From IMG/VR virus record IMGVR_UViG_3300007554_000511, positions 48,631-112,630 of that record: DNA of 64,000 nucleotides. The stretch is one strand, 5' to 3'. This DNA comes from a virus. How positions within the stretch are numbered: position 1 is the first letter of the stretch; every line of letters starts with the position of its first letter. The notes under the pieces are model-generated. The model was not told the DNA's origin, ran no database searches, and saw only the letters and a program-made list of their open reading frames with translations. Both the position numbers and the translations under genes were made by a program. Of the stretch, positions 32,200-40,823 are shown one piece after another.

Positions 32200-32867
32200 C
32201 AATTTTTGTCTCCTCTGATTGCGTTCAGTGCTTCACTCATTGTCCAACTTTCAACTAGCATCTTATCTGACAAAATCGAATCTGTCAAGTTATTTTTTAT
32301 GTTAGTGAATGTAGTCAACTTAACTTTTTCGCTATGTGCTTGGTTGTCTTCAAATTCCTCAGTTTTGATACTAGCACAATTGTTGCATACACAAACCGTA
32401 TATTGTTCACCGTATTGTTTGGATCCAAATATATGTTCATTTGTGAAACGTATGTTTAGTTTTTTTGCTTTCTTTAATGCTTCTGCCGGCGACCCGTAAT
32501 GAATAAGTTCTTGTAACTTTTCAAGTTGCACATCCATATAATCTTTGGTATGGTTGCAATTTAGCTCAGACGGGTCAAGCCCCATAGCCTCATAAAAAAT
32601 CGGCATACGGCACCATAATCCGTCTCGCTTCTTGTTTGAACTCCATTTGTGTTTACCCTTCACAGTATAGTCATATACTATAGTATGCGCAGGGCAAAAT
32701 GCCTTATATAACTGCTTACCCGCCTGAACTCCAACTTTATCCTTATACGATTTTGGCAGCGGATCTGGTTTACAGTTACAACTCGGAACAGCGCACACAA
32801 TTTCATCGTTGTGTGCGTAGCGTCTACGAGGAGGATCGTAAAAGTTTTCTACATATGTACTTTGCAT
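32199..32867 (-). CDS. Cys-rich, probable zinc-binding protein
   Basis: 222 residues with Cys/His clusters: CAVPSCNCKP (about 25-34), FCPAH (about 58), CNHTKDY (about 104) and CVCNNCASIKTEEF (about 157-170). The pattern suggests two zinc sites and is reminiscent of HNH-type nucleases, but the HNH core is not clear. It is the first gene of a unit read from a CGAATC-type promoter. Confidence 0.6.
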   Translation of the reverse strand: MQSTYVENFYDPPRRRYAHNDEIVCAVPSCNCKPDPLPKSYKDKVGVQAGKQLYKAFCPAHTIVYDYTVKGKHKWSSNKKRDGLWCRMPIFYEAMGLDPSELNCNHTKDYMDVQLEKLQELIHYGSPAEALKKAKKLNIRFTNEHIFGSKQYGEQYTVCVCNNCASIKTEEFEDNQAHSEKVKLTTFTNIKNNLTDSILSDKMLVESWTMSEALNAIRGDKN

Positions 32868-32895
32868 TATAAGGTTCTCATTCGATTACATATTA

Positions 32896-32924
32896 TGTAT
32901 ATAGAGATTCGTTTAATATGTCAA
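32896..32924 (-). promoter_or_regulatory. CGAATC-class sigma70-type promoter
   Basis: TTGACA, 17-bp spacer, TATACA on the minus strand, with CGAATC in the spacer 4 bases upstream of the -10. The leader contains TATGTAATC, shared with the promoters at 42949 and 43194. Confidence 0.75.
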
Positions 32925-32930
32925 GAAAAA

Positions 32931-32954
32931 ATCCCGACTATTTCTAGCCGGGAT
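32931..32954 (-). terminator. Terminator of the 32980-33780 gene
   Basis: An 8-bp stem (ATCCCGGC with GTCGGGAT) then TTTTTTCTTG on the minus strand. Confidence 0.9.
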
Positions 32955-32979
32955 CACATTTTTTAATATTTTATATAAA

Positions 32980-33780
32980 TTAGTTTCTAAGAAGAACTTT
33001 TGTAATTGAACCTGCTGTTGCAGTGTATTGAATTCTAATCCAGTTTACGTTTGCTTGAATAACGTAGCCCTGAACACCAGTTTCGTTATTGATTGTAATG
33101 TCACTATCATACATCAGTCTTGGTGTCAAGTCAAACCAATCGTCTTCTGCTGAACTTGGTTGCACACTCAAATCGCCCTGAATATGAACTACACCAGTGA
33201 AGTTGTCAAAGTAAAGAGCGAATGTATGCACTGATTTTGATTTTACTGTGTTACCAGAACCATCAAGAACACTTGATGTATAATTCGTACCATCAAAATA
33301 GAAAACAGATGTTTCTTGTGAATCTTCGAATTCTGGATATACATCGTCAACTACTTCTACAACGCCATGTGCGTTGTCATATGTATCAGTATAAATGATC
33401 TGTTCTACACCATCTTCAACAGTGTACATAGCAAATTGATAGAAACCTTCAGGAAGCATAATTGTTTCTGCTGTGGTGATTGTCAGCGATGCCATACCCT
33501 TTGTTGCGTTGGTTACGACTGGATATCGGAATAGTACATTTTCTCTAGATTCACGATCATACATCTTCCAAATGACTGTTTTGTTTGTCAGGTCAATTGG
33601 TTTACGATCCGTATCTTTGATTTTAAATCTTAGAGTATTATCAATACCCTTATGTAGCTTGTGATGTCCGTCATACATTGGCATATTTCCTAGGTAGGTT
33701 GTCATAGTCTCAGTGTTGTCACCATCAACACAGACGACTTCAATTTCTCTATTATACTGAAACACGTTATAGTTTATCAT
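32980..33780 (-). CDS. Virion structural protein with BppU-like N-terminus
   Basis: 266 residues, beta-rich. The segment LHKGIDNTLRFKIKDTDRKP then LTNKTVIWKMYDRES and LPEGFYQFAMYTVEDG follows the Ig-like N-terminal domain of baseplate upper proteins (BppU type). The C-terminal half (VHTFALYFDNFTGVVHIQG onwards) is a second beta domain. Monocistronic, with a late box at 33785-33793 and its own terminator, so it is probably an abundant tail or fibre component. Confidence 0.65.
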   Translation of the reverse strand: MINYNVFQYNREIEVVCVDGDNTETMTTYLGNMPMYDGHHKLHKGIDNTLRFKIKDTDRKPIDLTNKTVIWKMYDRESRENVLFRYPVVTNATKGMASLTITTAETIMLPEGFYQFAMYTVEDGVEQIIYTDTYDNAHGVVEVVDDVYPEFEDSQETSVFYFDGTNYTSSVLDGSGNTVKSKSVHTFALYFDNFTGVVHIQGDLSVQPSSAEDDWFDLTPRLMYDSDITINNETGVQGYVIQANVNWIRIQYTATAGSITKVLLRN

Positions 33781-33784
33781 AGAT

Positions 33785-33793
33785 GTATTTATC
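33785..33793 (-). promoter_or_regulatory. Late promoter box
   Basis: GATAAATAC on the minus strand, only five bases upstream of the annotated ATG at 33780. This implies either a leaderless message or a start further in. Confidence 0.55.
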
Positions 33794-33816
33794 TCCCAGG
33801 AGAGCCATTTTTTCCC

Positions 33817-34224
33817 ATGCTAAATAACTGTACGATGATTGATGATGAAAAACAAAAGTGGATACAAGAGAACTATCCGTTCTTCTCGTATGTACGTTAT
33901 GGAAAAAAAGAGTATGACGACTATTTCGGTATTGTTATAAACACCGATCAAGTAATTACCTCAATATATAACTTCGAAGCAATACCGACACCAGAGTTGA
34001 GAAAAGCGTTCATAGAACTTGGAGAACAATGGTGGTGGGAATCAAATAGACTTATTCCAATTAATTTGTTCTTAGGACAGCAAATCAAACACTTCAAACC
34101 TTGGATCGTAAATATGAATTCCAAAGATGTTGAAATAGTTTGGGGACCAGAAACAAGTTTAAATAATATCGTTGCAAAACGTATTAAGCGCCGTTCGATC
34201 CAACTTGTTCGCAAAATAGATTAA
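33817..34224 (+). CDS. Conserved hypothetical on the plus strand
   Basis: 135 residues. A strong, protein-like sequence (EQWWWESNRLIPINLFLGQQ, SKDVEIVWGPETSLN and RIKRRSIQLVRK) similar to a conserved cyanophage/T4-like protein of unknown function. It is the only plus-strand gene outside the 7.6-8.4 kb cassette. Its 3' end overlaps the convergent DnaE-like gene by 41 bases. Start uncertain; a second ATG is at 33835. Confidence 0.75.
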   Translation: MLNNCTMIDDEKQKWIQENYPFFSYVRYGKKEYDDYFGIVINTDQVITSIYNFEAIPTPELRKAFIELGEQWWWESNRLIPINLFLGQQIKHFKPWIVNMNSKDVEIVWGPETSLNNIVAKRIKRRSIQLVRKID

Positions 34225-34777
34225 GTTGCACAACAATACTAATTGCGTAAGCAACGGCGTGGGCTTTCTTGAAGTAATATTGATCGTCTTCTGGCCTGAT
34301 CCACACCTCATTCATAACCGTAGTCCAATCTGAACCCAGCAAGTGTCTCTTGGCTGGGCGTATTATTGCCAGAACCGCTGCTAGTTGTTCTATCGATTTG
34401 GGCTTCATCGCTTTCACTACAGAATAATGATTATGAAGGTGTGCAAGCTGAGACACGACTTCTTCGTGTTCTAGAAGTTCCCAAATAGGTTCTTGTGATG
34501 CTAGAAAATCTAGATGTTCTGTATCTTTAACTCCATCATACAAACTGTTGTTCAGAAAGTCAAGTTTAAAGTATCCAAGTTCTTCTGCTTCTTTGTAATC
34601 TATACTTGCAAATCCAGTAATAGGATCTACTGGAATATCATTAAGATATACACCGCTGTTGTGCTTTTTATGACCCTTGTCACTAATGATACTGGCTGGA
34701 ATATGCGGGAAGAATTTTAAAACTTCGTCCCGATTAACAACGTCAATATCAATATCAGTGTTAACTTTCATTTCCAT
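34184..34777 (-). CDS. Minimal DnaE-like protein (Pol III alpha fragment)
   Basis: 197 residues. Four blocks match conserved DnaE segments in order: TDIDIDVVNRDE (like PDxDxDF..R with two catalytic Asp), GYFKLDFLNN (like GLxKxDFLGL with the third Asp), VLAIIRPAKRH (like ALxRPG), and FKKAHAVAYAI (like FxKSHAxAYA). The real enzyme is over 1000 residues, so this is either a drastically shortened palm-like protein or a relic with another job. Related short proteins occur in T4-like cyanophages. Confidence 0.7.
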   Translation of the reverse strand: MEMKVNTDIDIDVVNRDEVLKFFPHIPASIISDKGHKKHNSGVYLNDIPVDPITGFASIDYKEAEELGYFKLDFLNNSLYDGVKDTEHLDFLASQEPIWELLEHEEVVSQLAHLHNHYSVVKAMKPKSIEQLAAVLAIIRPAKRHLLGSDWTTVMNEVWIRPEDDQYYFKKAHAVAYAISIVVQLNLFCEQVGSNGA

Positions 34778-35070
34778 ACCATAATTAACAATGCCGCATC
34801 TTGCTCACTTTTGAAATAAAAGTCTCCGCGAAATGCAACGTAACTTTCTGTACAATTTTCATTGCACCAATCAATCAATTGTGTTAGTACACCTGCGCCG
34901 GGTATCATTTCGTTTTCGAATTTTAATGTCGAAACTTCAACCTTGTTCCATTGCATGAATTCATCATTGTCGAATTCTTTTGCAAATTTTCGCAGGTGTT
35001 CTACTTTGCCTTGTAACTTGCGTAATCGTTCAAGTCGCTCCTTGACATTACTATGTCGCAAAAGAGACAT
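34768..35070 (-). CDS. Hypothetical small protein
   Basis: 100 residues starting MSLLRHSNVKERLERLRKLQ. The N-terminal half is a coiled-coil helix; the C-terminal half (GVLTQLIDWCNENC, SYVAFRGDFYFKSEQDAAL) is mixed. It overlaps the DnaE-like gene by 10 bases and starts just after the phosphoribosyltransferase stop. Function unknown. Confidence 0.65.
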   Translation of the reverse strand: MSLLRHSNVKERLERLRKLQGKVEHLRKFAKEFDNDEFMQWNKVEVSTLKFENEMIPGAGVLTQLIDWCNENCTESYVAFRGDFYFKSEQDAALLIMVWK

Positions 35071-35072
35071 GT

Positions 35073-35621
35073 TTATGCTTCCCAAGGAAACTCAATCCAA
35101 AGATCATCTGTGCCTTCTGCAAATTCTTCATCGCAATAATCCATCGAAACTTTAGAATTCACGTTGTCGAGTAGTGCAGCAAACTTTACATTGCCATGCC
35201 AAACAGTATCCCAGTTTGGATTATCTGGTAGACACCCGCCTTGCCAATCTTGTTTGATCCATTTCATTGCATCGCCACCGCGATTGATATCATCAATGAT
35301 CAAGATATTCTTTTTGCGATCTGCATCGCTATAAATTTGAGGTATGGAACGTTCTTCTTCACTTACGTAACCAAACGCATCTTCTGCCATCCAGCAGTTA
35401 CTTTCCGTGTTTTCTTCCAAGTCTTCATTCGCAAGTTGAACGCACAACGTATGCATAGGAATTCCAGTCATATGCGAAAGTAGAACTGCTGGAACAAGCC
35501 CACCGCGAGTGATACCAACAATGTAGTCTGGCCGCCAATTGTCTTTATACATTTGCATTGCAATATTGCGTACTGCGTTTTCTACGTCTTGCCAAGTGTA
35601 AGTCTTAATTCTCTGAGTCAT
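35073..35621 (-). CDS. Phosphoribosyltransferase family protein
   Basis: 182 residues. YIVGITRGGLVPAVLLSHM near the start and ILIIDDINRGGDA (about 107) correspond to the PRPP-binding fold of type I phosphoribosyltransferases. The Asp-Asp pair is present but the usual DxxxTGxT loop reads DINRGGDA, so activity and base specificity are uncertain. Start chosen after GGAGAAG. It would serve purine or pyrimidine salvage. Confidence 0.8.
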   Translation of the reverse strand: MTQRIKTYTWQDVENAVRNIAMQMYKDNWRPDYIVGITRGGLVPAVLLSHMTGIPMHTLCVQLANEDLEENTESNCWMAEDAFGYVSEEERSIPQIYSDADRKKNILIIDDINRGGDAMKWIKQDWQGGCLPDNPNWDTVWHGNVKFAALLDNVNSKVSMDYCDEEFAEGTDDLWIEFPWEA

Positions 35622-36090
35622 CTTCTTCTCCATAAAGCAATGCTTCTGCCGCTTTGTACTGATCATACAAACTTTGTAGAAGTTCGTATTTTTCTAACAT
35701 TTTATCATCTGGTCGCAAAATTGTCAAGCGTTTTTCTATTGTATCCAAACGATCAAACATGTTACGGAAGCTGTATTCTTTTCCGTTTTCGTCGTGAATT
35801 CTAATATCAGTTGGGGTTGGATTGTTAGTTTTAAGAATAATACTACCACTTGAAATACTAGAACTAGATACACTCAATGATGAAACATCAATTGTATCAT
35901 CCGCCAACCAATCGTATGTTTTCTGCGTTATATCATCGTCTACTGTTTCTGTAGAAACTGTATCATCAAAATCATCCAACAGCCACCCATAATCGCCGCA
36001 TGAAGTTTCTACTCGTGTTCTAGATGTAGAACCACTTTCACGTTCATATACTGTCTTGCCGCCATCTGGCGATTCATAAATCTTTGTCAT
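35605..36090 (-). CDS. Conserved hypothetical with duplicated C-terminal tail
   Basis: 161 residues. A Ser/Thr/Asp-rich, low-complexity N-terminal half (SSLSVSSSSISSGS) joins a helical C-terminus RLTILRPDDKMLEKYELLQS then LYDQYKAAEALLYGEED. The same tail is in the protein at 36225-36653 and, more weakly, at 44548-44934. The tail is widespread in T4-like marine phages. Function unknown. Confidence 0.7.
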   Translation of the reverse strand: MTKIYESPDGGKTVYERESGSTSRTRVETSCGDYGWLLDDFDDTVSTETVDDDITQKTYDWLADDTIDVSSLSVSSSSISSGSIILKTNNPTPTDIRIHDENGKEYSFRNMFDRLDTIEKRLTILRPDDKMLEKYELLQSLYDQYKAAEALLYGEEDDSEN

Positions 36091-36250
36091 TGTCTACTTT
36101 CTGTATGGTCCAAGTGCCATCTGAATTTTCAATCCATTCAACAGTATCGCCAATTTCCCAACCAAGTTGTGCAATTGTTTCATCATCAAATTCAATAAAC
36201 AATTCACCAGTTACTGGATCTTCCTTAACTGTCGTCGTCTTCATTGCCAT
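36074..36250 (-). CDS. Small AbrB-like protein
   Basis: 58 residues starting MAMKTTTVKEDPVTGELFIE. The pattern ETIAQLGWEIGDTVEWIENS resembles the swapped-hairpin fold of AbrB/MazE proteins; a DNA-binding role is possible. Its start lies inside the paralogue upstream (26-base overlap) and its stop inside the paralogue downstream (17-base overlap), a tight three-gene arrangement. Confidence 0.65.
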   Translation of the reverse strand: MAMKTTTVKEDPVTGELFIEFDDETIAQLGWEIGDTVEWIENSDGTWTIQKVDNDKDL

Positions 36251-36653
36251 AAAGTAACGCCTCTGCCGCTTTGTATTGTTCATAAATGCTTTGAAGTAGT
36301 TCATACTTTTCTAGCATTTCTTTGTTTGGACGTAGAACAAGCAAACGATCTTCAACAAGTTTTTCTAGTTTTTCCAATCGTGTTACAAGTTCTTGGTGTC
36401 GGACTGTATTTGGACCAATCGAAGTTGTTGATGTAATATGCGTATCGTTCCAAATATAGTCTTTGTAGTCCCTGTAATCTTTATAATAATCCCAAGAACC
36501 ACCACTTAGTTTATTTGGGAAATAAGTTAAGTGACCACTAGTGTCTCCCGAATACTTTTCAGTTTTCGCAATTGATTCAATCTTGCCGTTATTATCTTCC
36601 ATCAACTTGTAGATTTGTTCAATCATCGCAGTGTAGTCTTTATCTTCTTCCAT
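36225..36653 (-). CDS. Conserved hypothetical, paralogue of 35605-36090
   Basis: 142 residues. Tyr/Asp-rich middle (DYYKDYRDYKDYIWND) and a C-terminus RLLVLRPNKEMLEKYELLQS then IYEQYKAAEALLYGNED, nearly identical to the tail at 35605-36090. The different N-terminal halves imply that the tail is a docking module with exchangeable partners. Confidence 0.7.
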   Translation of the reverse strand: MEEDKDYTAMIEQIYKLMEDNNGKIESIAKTEKYSGDTSGHLTYFPNKLSGGSWDYYKDYRDYKDYIWNDTHITSTTSIGPNTVRHQELVTRLEKLEKLVEDRLLVLRPNKEMLEKYELLQSIYEQYKAAEALLYGNEDDDS

Positions 36654-36654
36654 A

Positions 36655-37329
36655 TCAAAGTCCCGCCTGTGCTAATACTGTTTTTACGAAGTCTACATCT
36701 TCTGGTTGTTTTCTAAACTTCGTAGTCCAAAATGTAGGTTCGAGATATTCATTGATCATATTCAATTCATGGTCAGTCATTGATGCAATTGCTGCATCGC
36801 CGCTATCGCAATTAAAAATAATCCAAGGGCTAACGCGTCCGGATTTGATCCAATGTATAAGGCGCGGCCTACTAATTTCCCTAAAGAATACATTATACGG
36901 TCTATCATACTCTCTGCTCCATTGTTCCATCAAAAGAATACCACGTTCTAATGCACGTTCTGCGGTTTCTTTTTTATTCAATTCACGTATGTAGGTTTCA
37001 TACACCGAATCACTACACCACTTATCTAATGGTACACTATTGTTGATAACAAAGTCAATAAATCTTTCTGGATCAATCGCATTAATATTGATTATGTGTT
37101 TACCAAATTTGGTAAATCCAAGATAGTACTGACTTTTCATAAATTCTTCGTAAGTTTTTTCCTTTGAAGCATTTTGAGTAAGTTTATAGAATCGGTTATA
37201 AGCGAGAAGTGCAAGACGCGCATATTTTGCATCTTTATTAATCCATCTACGTTTTTGTTCGCATAGATGGACAGTAAGAGTTTTCTCCCTAGCAAATGAT
37301 TTTCCGCAAAACTTACATTCAAATTTCAT
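36655..37329 (-). CDS. C2H2 zinc-finger conserved phage protein
   Basis: 224 residues. The N-terminal CKFCGKSFAREKTLTVHLC (about 5-23) is a C2H-type finger with a terminal Cys, followed by EQKRRWINKDAKYARL and a helical body (YEEFMKSQYYLGFTKFGKHI). The layout is shared with a conserved protein of T4-like cyanophages. DNA binding is likely; role unknown, perhaps gene regulation or replication. Confidence 0.75.
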   Translation of the reverse strand: MKFECKFCGKSFAREKTLTVHLCEQKRRWINKDAKYARLALLAYNRFYKLTQNASKEKTYEEFMKSQYYLGFTKFGKHIININAIDPERFIDFVINNSVPLDKWCSDSVYETYIRELNKKETAERALERGILLMEQWSREYDRPYNVFFREISRPRLIHWIKSGRVSPWIIFNCDSGDAAIASMTDHELNMINEYLEPTFWTTKFRKQPEDVDFVKTVLAQAGL

Positions 37330-37817
37330 TTTTTCTTCTTTTTAGCCTTACCAAAAATTTCTTCAATTTCTTTTTCAAGCATACCCATGTCTTCTGCAAC
37401 GCGTCTCAAATCATCATCTGAATTCAGTTGGCGAAACAGTGAAATTTCATCACCCTTCATATGAGGATATAATTGTGAAACAAACTGTGAAACACTATCA
37501 GTTTTAGTTCTGGACGTTGGAGGTTTAATCCATTCATGAAACTGTTTCTTACCACTACCAGTGAGACACATTAACTTCCACATTAGTTCGTCATGCTTAT
37601 ACAAATCAGTATAGTACTTATTGACGAACTCGTTTGTGTTTAGTAGCGCATCATCCGCTCCAGAACCTTTTACACTACTTGCATATCGCAAAAACAACCA
37701 ACTGGACCATTTCTTTTTATCATCTACTGACAATGACGCATACCAATCGAAGTCTTTGCGATCAATCGCAGCAAGCACATCGTTTAATGGAAGTTTGTTA
37801 TCTTTAGAAGAAGTCAT
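37326..37817 (-). CDS. Possible clamp-loader small subunit (gp62-like)
   Basis: 163 residues, helical. The order FLRYASSVKGSG, LNTNEFVNKYYTDLYKHDEL and LTGSGKKQFHEWI loosely follows small T4-type gp62 subunits, including the KK..H.WI block. The C-terminus is Lys-rich. No gp44 gene lies beside it in this window, which weakens the call. It overlaps both neighbours by a few bases. Confidence 0.35.
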   Translation of the reverse strand: MTSSKDNKLPLNDVLAAIDRKDFDWYASLSVDDKKKWSSWLFLRYASSVKGSGADDALLNTNEFVNKYYTDLYKHDELMWKLMCLTGSGKKQFHEWIKPPTSRTKTDSVSQFVSQLYPHMKGDEISLFRQLNSDDDLRRVAEDMGMLEKEIEEIFGKAKKKKK

Positions 37818-38304
37818 AGCTGTTCAAGGTGTCTGGGATTCTATTCAAGTCTTTTACGAAATATGCACATCGAGGCTTTTCACCATGCTCTAGTGGAATA
37901 GCAAGAATGTGCCCATACTTTAGTTTTGGAAAGAACCATTTTACGTCTGCGAATACATTATTCACTGTAACAGGTTCCCAACCCATTGTAAAGCCCGCAA
38001 GTGGATTGGTTACAATTGTATCAAAATCTCGTTCATTGATACTAGTGAGTGGAACAAATTCGAGTTGTCCTAACTCACGATCACCGATCAAAATGTTCCA
38101 ATCAAGTGGCATTTCAATCTTATGCGGACCAATATTCATACTGATACTTGGTGCATTGAACGTTTCGATAAACACCAGTGGAATAAAGAAAAAGTCAGGT
38201 TCTGCTTTATCTGTAACATCCATTACACAATATCGAATATCTTCGATTTCTTCTGGTAACGAATTCATTTCGAAACATTTATTTTCGGGAGTTAGAATTT
38301 TCAT
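37804..38304 (-). CDS. Conserved hypothetical next to uvsW
   Basis: 166 residues. LDWNILIGDRELGQLEFVPL, FTMGWEPVTVNNVFADVKWF and FPKLKYGHILAIPLEHGEKP match a conserved protein that sits next to uvsW in marine T4-like phages. No signal or membrane segment. Function unknown. Confidence 0.75.
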   Translation of the reverse strand: MKILTPENKCFEMNSLPEEIEDIRYCVMDVTDKAEPDFFFIPLVFIETFNAPSISMNIGPHKIEMPLDWNILIGDRELGQLEFVPLTSINERDFDTIVTNPLAGFTMGWEPVTVNNVFADVKWFFPKLKYGHILAIPLEHGEKPRCAYFVKDLNRIPDTLNSYDFF

Positions 38305-39749
38305 TAGTAGTTTACCTTTTCTACACTGTATGGGTATTGTGCATCTTTATAATATTTTTTACGTTCTGCTAGATGTCGTTTAGAAAATTTACAACGACTA
38401 GTCACATCCCAGATTTGAACAAAGTCTTTATCCTTTGCTACACGAACACCTCGTCCTATTGACTGAATAACGCGCACAAATGATTTTCCAGGCTCAAGTA
38501 GAACCAAGTTAAAGATACGAGGAATGTTAATACCCACGGCAGCCACTCCGTAGGTTGCGATAGTAATTGTATTATTTGCTTCATTGATTTCATCGTATGC
38601 ATCCTTTCTGTCAGCGGTTTTCATTTCACCCTGAACAAACTTTGCATCGGGTATCAACTCTTGTAGAATTTTACCGTTGTTGATACGTCCGGTCAACACA
38701 AGAGTGTTACCAGATTTTGATAGTTCTTGTATAAGTCCTGCGAGGTATTTCATACGCGTCTTGTCTTCAAGTAGGAATTTCAATTCACTCTGATAACTTG
38801 TATACTCCGCAGTCTCTTGTGTTTGAATTACATTCACGTGGCATTGTGCGAGAACTCCTTGATCCTGTAGTTCTTTTGCTGCAAGACGATTAATCACTTC
38901 TCCAAGTGAACTACGTAATGACGCAAATTCCCAGTCACTCTTTGGAATAGTCCCAGTAAGACCCCAACGAATTGGACAGTTTGCAAACACACTTGTAAGC
39001 AAGTCTTTTAGAACGTCTGCTTTTGCTTGGTGAACTTCGTCAACCATGATACACACAACACCTTCGATGAAATCCATGATGTTGTCTGATCCTGCTTTAG
39101 TCTTCTTTAGCAGGGAATTGAGAGATTGCCATGTACAGATAGTGTGTGTTTTACCAATATCTTTACGATCACCAAAGTATACGCCAACATCCAAACCACA
39201 GTTAATGTAATCTCGTTCTGTCTGTGTTACCAAGTCCTTGTTTGGTACAATGACAATTGACCGACCATACTTTTCTACTATGCTTGATAGAGTCGCAGTC
39301 ATAATGGTCTTACCCGCACCAGTTGCAATCTCTTGCAATGCTTGCGGAGTTTCAATAAATTTATTGATCACTTCAACTTGATAGTCACGTAGACGAATTG
39401 GTTCACCTTCGAAAGGGTGTCCTTTGGGCCACACCGTGTCGCCCCAATAGTCCTCACCAATTTCATCAAACTGTAGTTCTGTAGTTTCACGGCGATCATC
39501 AATGTCAATATCATAACCTGTTTCCATAATGATAGGAAGAATGTCATCAAGCAGATTGAGGTATGTTCTGCCTCCGATATCACAGAAACGCACAGTACCA
39601 TCCCAACGTCCTAGTTTGTACGCTGGCATATGATACGCATGTGGTAAAAAGAACTTCAACTTGTCTGAACACTTTCTACGTGTTGCAGGGTCGAGTCCTT
39701 CAAGTTTGACGTTTACTTCGTCTTTAATAACGATTGTACATTTTTTCAT
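38304..39749 (-). CDS. uvsW: UvsW-type DNA/RNA helicase
   Basis: 481 residues. Motifs are QEIATGAGKTIM (Walker A, about 140), VDEVHQAK (DEVH box, about 240), WGLTGTIP (motif III), and the C-terminal IATYGVAAVGINIPR and QSIGRGVRVAKDKD (motif VI). UvsW resolves branched recombination intermediates and R-loops and helps the switch to recombination-driven replication. Start at the first ATG (39749). Confidence 0.93.
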   Translation of the reverse strand: MKKCTIVIKDEVNVKLEGLDPATRRKCSDKLKFFLPHAYHMPAYKLGRWDGTVRFCDIGGRTYLNLLDDILPIIMETGYDIDIDDRRETTELQFDEIGEDYWGDTVWPKGHPFEGEPIRLRDYQVEVINKFIETPQALQEIATGAGKTIMTATLSSIVEKYGRSIVIVPNKDLVTQTERDYINCGLDVGVYFGDRKDIGKTHTICTWQSLNSLLKKTKAGSDNIMDFIEGVVCIMVDEVHQAKADVLKDLLTSVFANCPIRWGLTGTIPKSDWEFASLRSSLGEVINRLAAKELQDQGVLAQCHVNVIQTQETAEYTSYQSELKFLLEDKTRMKYLAGLIQELSKSGNTLVLTGRINNGKILQELIPDAKFVQGEMKTADRKDAYDEINEANNTITIATYGVAAVGINIPRIFNLVLLEPGKSFVRVIQSIGRGVRVAKDKDFVQIWDVTSRCKFSKRHLAERKKYYKDAQYPYSVEKVNY

Positions 39750-39755
39750 TTTTAT

Positions 39756-39784
39756 AGTATAACAAATTTTCACCCCAAATGCAA
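39756..39784 (-). promoter_or_regulatory. Possible sigma70-type promoter of uvsW
   Basis: TTGCAT, 17-bp spacer, TATACT on the minus strand. The -10 is six bases before the ATG, so the transcript would start at or very near the start codon. Confidence 0.5.
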
Positions 39785-39792
39785 GATATAAA

Positions 39793-39829
39793 AAAGCGAC
39801 CGGGAGGAGTGAGAAAACCCGGTCGCTTT
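39793..39829 (-). terminator. Strong terminator of the AAA+ gene
   Basis: A 12-bp stem (AAAGCGACCGGG with CCCGGTCGCTTT) then TTTATATC on the minus strand. Confidence 0.93.
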
Positions 39830-39836
39830 GCGATGC

Positions 39837-40823
39837 TTATGCTACTCGGTTTTTCATACAAGTAGTTTCAGCAAGACGCATCCAACGATCACCGTTGGGA
39901 GACATTTTACGCAAGTCTGCAATCTTTTGTGCCATACGCAGTGAGATTTCCCGCAGACGCTTTTGGTTCTTGACCATGAAATCAATGATTTCCACTTCCT
40001 GATGCTTATCAAGACCTTTGGTATCAAACAACCCACCGTCACGTGCAATCTGCTTAATACGCAGGATCTTGTCGCGAGTAGAATCCATAGTCAAGTCAAG
40101 ATAGTGACAACGCGACATAATTGCTTCCAAGTGATCCTTAATCTTCGAAGACTTGACGTTATCAAATTTCAAGTTAGTGATGAAAATCACAGAACCTTTG
40201 AATTCGAATTGATCCGGAACACCTTCACGGCGCAGGAAGTGCGAGTCCGAGTTCCACGAAATCTTGCGCTTCTTACCGCTATCAAGTGCAGCCTTAAGAA
40301 TGTTCAGCGCATCCTCGTTGAACAGAATAGAGTCACAGTCATCCAGAACAACAATGTTCTTAGGGTCGCTATACTTGTAAAGAGTAGCATACAGACCAAT
40401 CGGAGACATTGTGCCTTTAACGAAAGTATGACGAAGTGGACGATCACCCATCACATCAAACAGCGAATCTTTTTCAAGAATTTGTTCAACGCCATACGTC
40501 TTACCAACACCCGGAGGGCCAGAGACGACCATGCCGCGCACAACGCCATCAATCGTTGCTTCGGTCATTTGATCAAGAATTGCAAAGCGTTCTGCAATGC
40601 GGTTCATTGCTTCTTCGTCAGATTCTTTAGTTGCACCTACTTCGGTGACACATTCAGGATTTACTTTGACGCGCATCTTATCACGCTCAAATTCGGTACC
40701 TGTACCATCTACAGTGATGAAGAACGTACCGTCTTTTGCCTCTTTCATCGGTGAAACAACGGGAAACACCCCGCTGACTTCTTGATTGCGATAGAAGCCA
40801 TTTTCGATTTGTACTACAGCCAT
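39837..40823 (-). CDS. AAA+ ATPase, unknown role
   Basis: 328 residues. The N-terminal 80 residues are beta-rich; Walker A SGPPGVGKTYG is at about 101, Walker B IVVLDDCDSILF at about 155, sensor 1 VIFITNLKFD at about 212. The C-terminal helical lid (RLREISLRMAQKIADLR) is present. Not close to gp44. Related single-domain AAA+ proteins occur in marine phages. It is monocistronic with a near-consensus promoter and strong terminator. Confidence 0.85.
   Translation of the reverse strand: MAVVQIENGFYRNQEVSGVFPVVSPMKEAKDGTFFITVDGTGTEFERDKMRVKVNPECVTEVGATKESDEEAMNRIAERFAILDQMTEATIDGVVRGMVVSGPPGVGKTYGVEQILEKDSLFDVMGDRPLRHTFVKGTMSPIGLYATLYKYSDPKNIVVLDDCDSILFNEDALNILKAALDSGKKRKISWNSDSHFLRREGVPDQFEFKGSVIFITNLKFDNVKSSKIKDHLEAIMSRCHYLDLTMDSTRDKILRIKQIARDGGLFDTKGLDKHQEVEIIDFMVKNQKRLREISLRMAQKIADLRKMSPNGDRWMRLAETTCMKNRVA

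Noticed and set aside
33948-34214. Minus-strand frame opposite the 33817-34224 gene
   Set aside because: The plus-strand protein is conserved in style with other phages; the minus frame has no start signal and an atypical composition.
37326-37817. Firm assignment as clamp-loader subunit gp62
   Set aside because: Similarity is weak and no gp44 gene is adjacent; kept only as a low-confidence possibility.
39963-40754. 263-codon plus-strand frame opposite the AAA+ ATPase
   Set aside because: Antisense shadow: no ribosome site, Cys/Phe/Arg/His-rich, while the opposite strand has clear Walker motifs.
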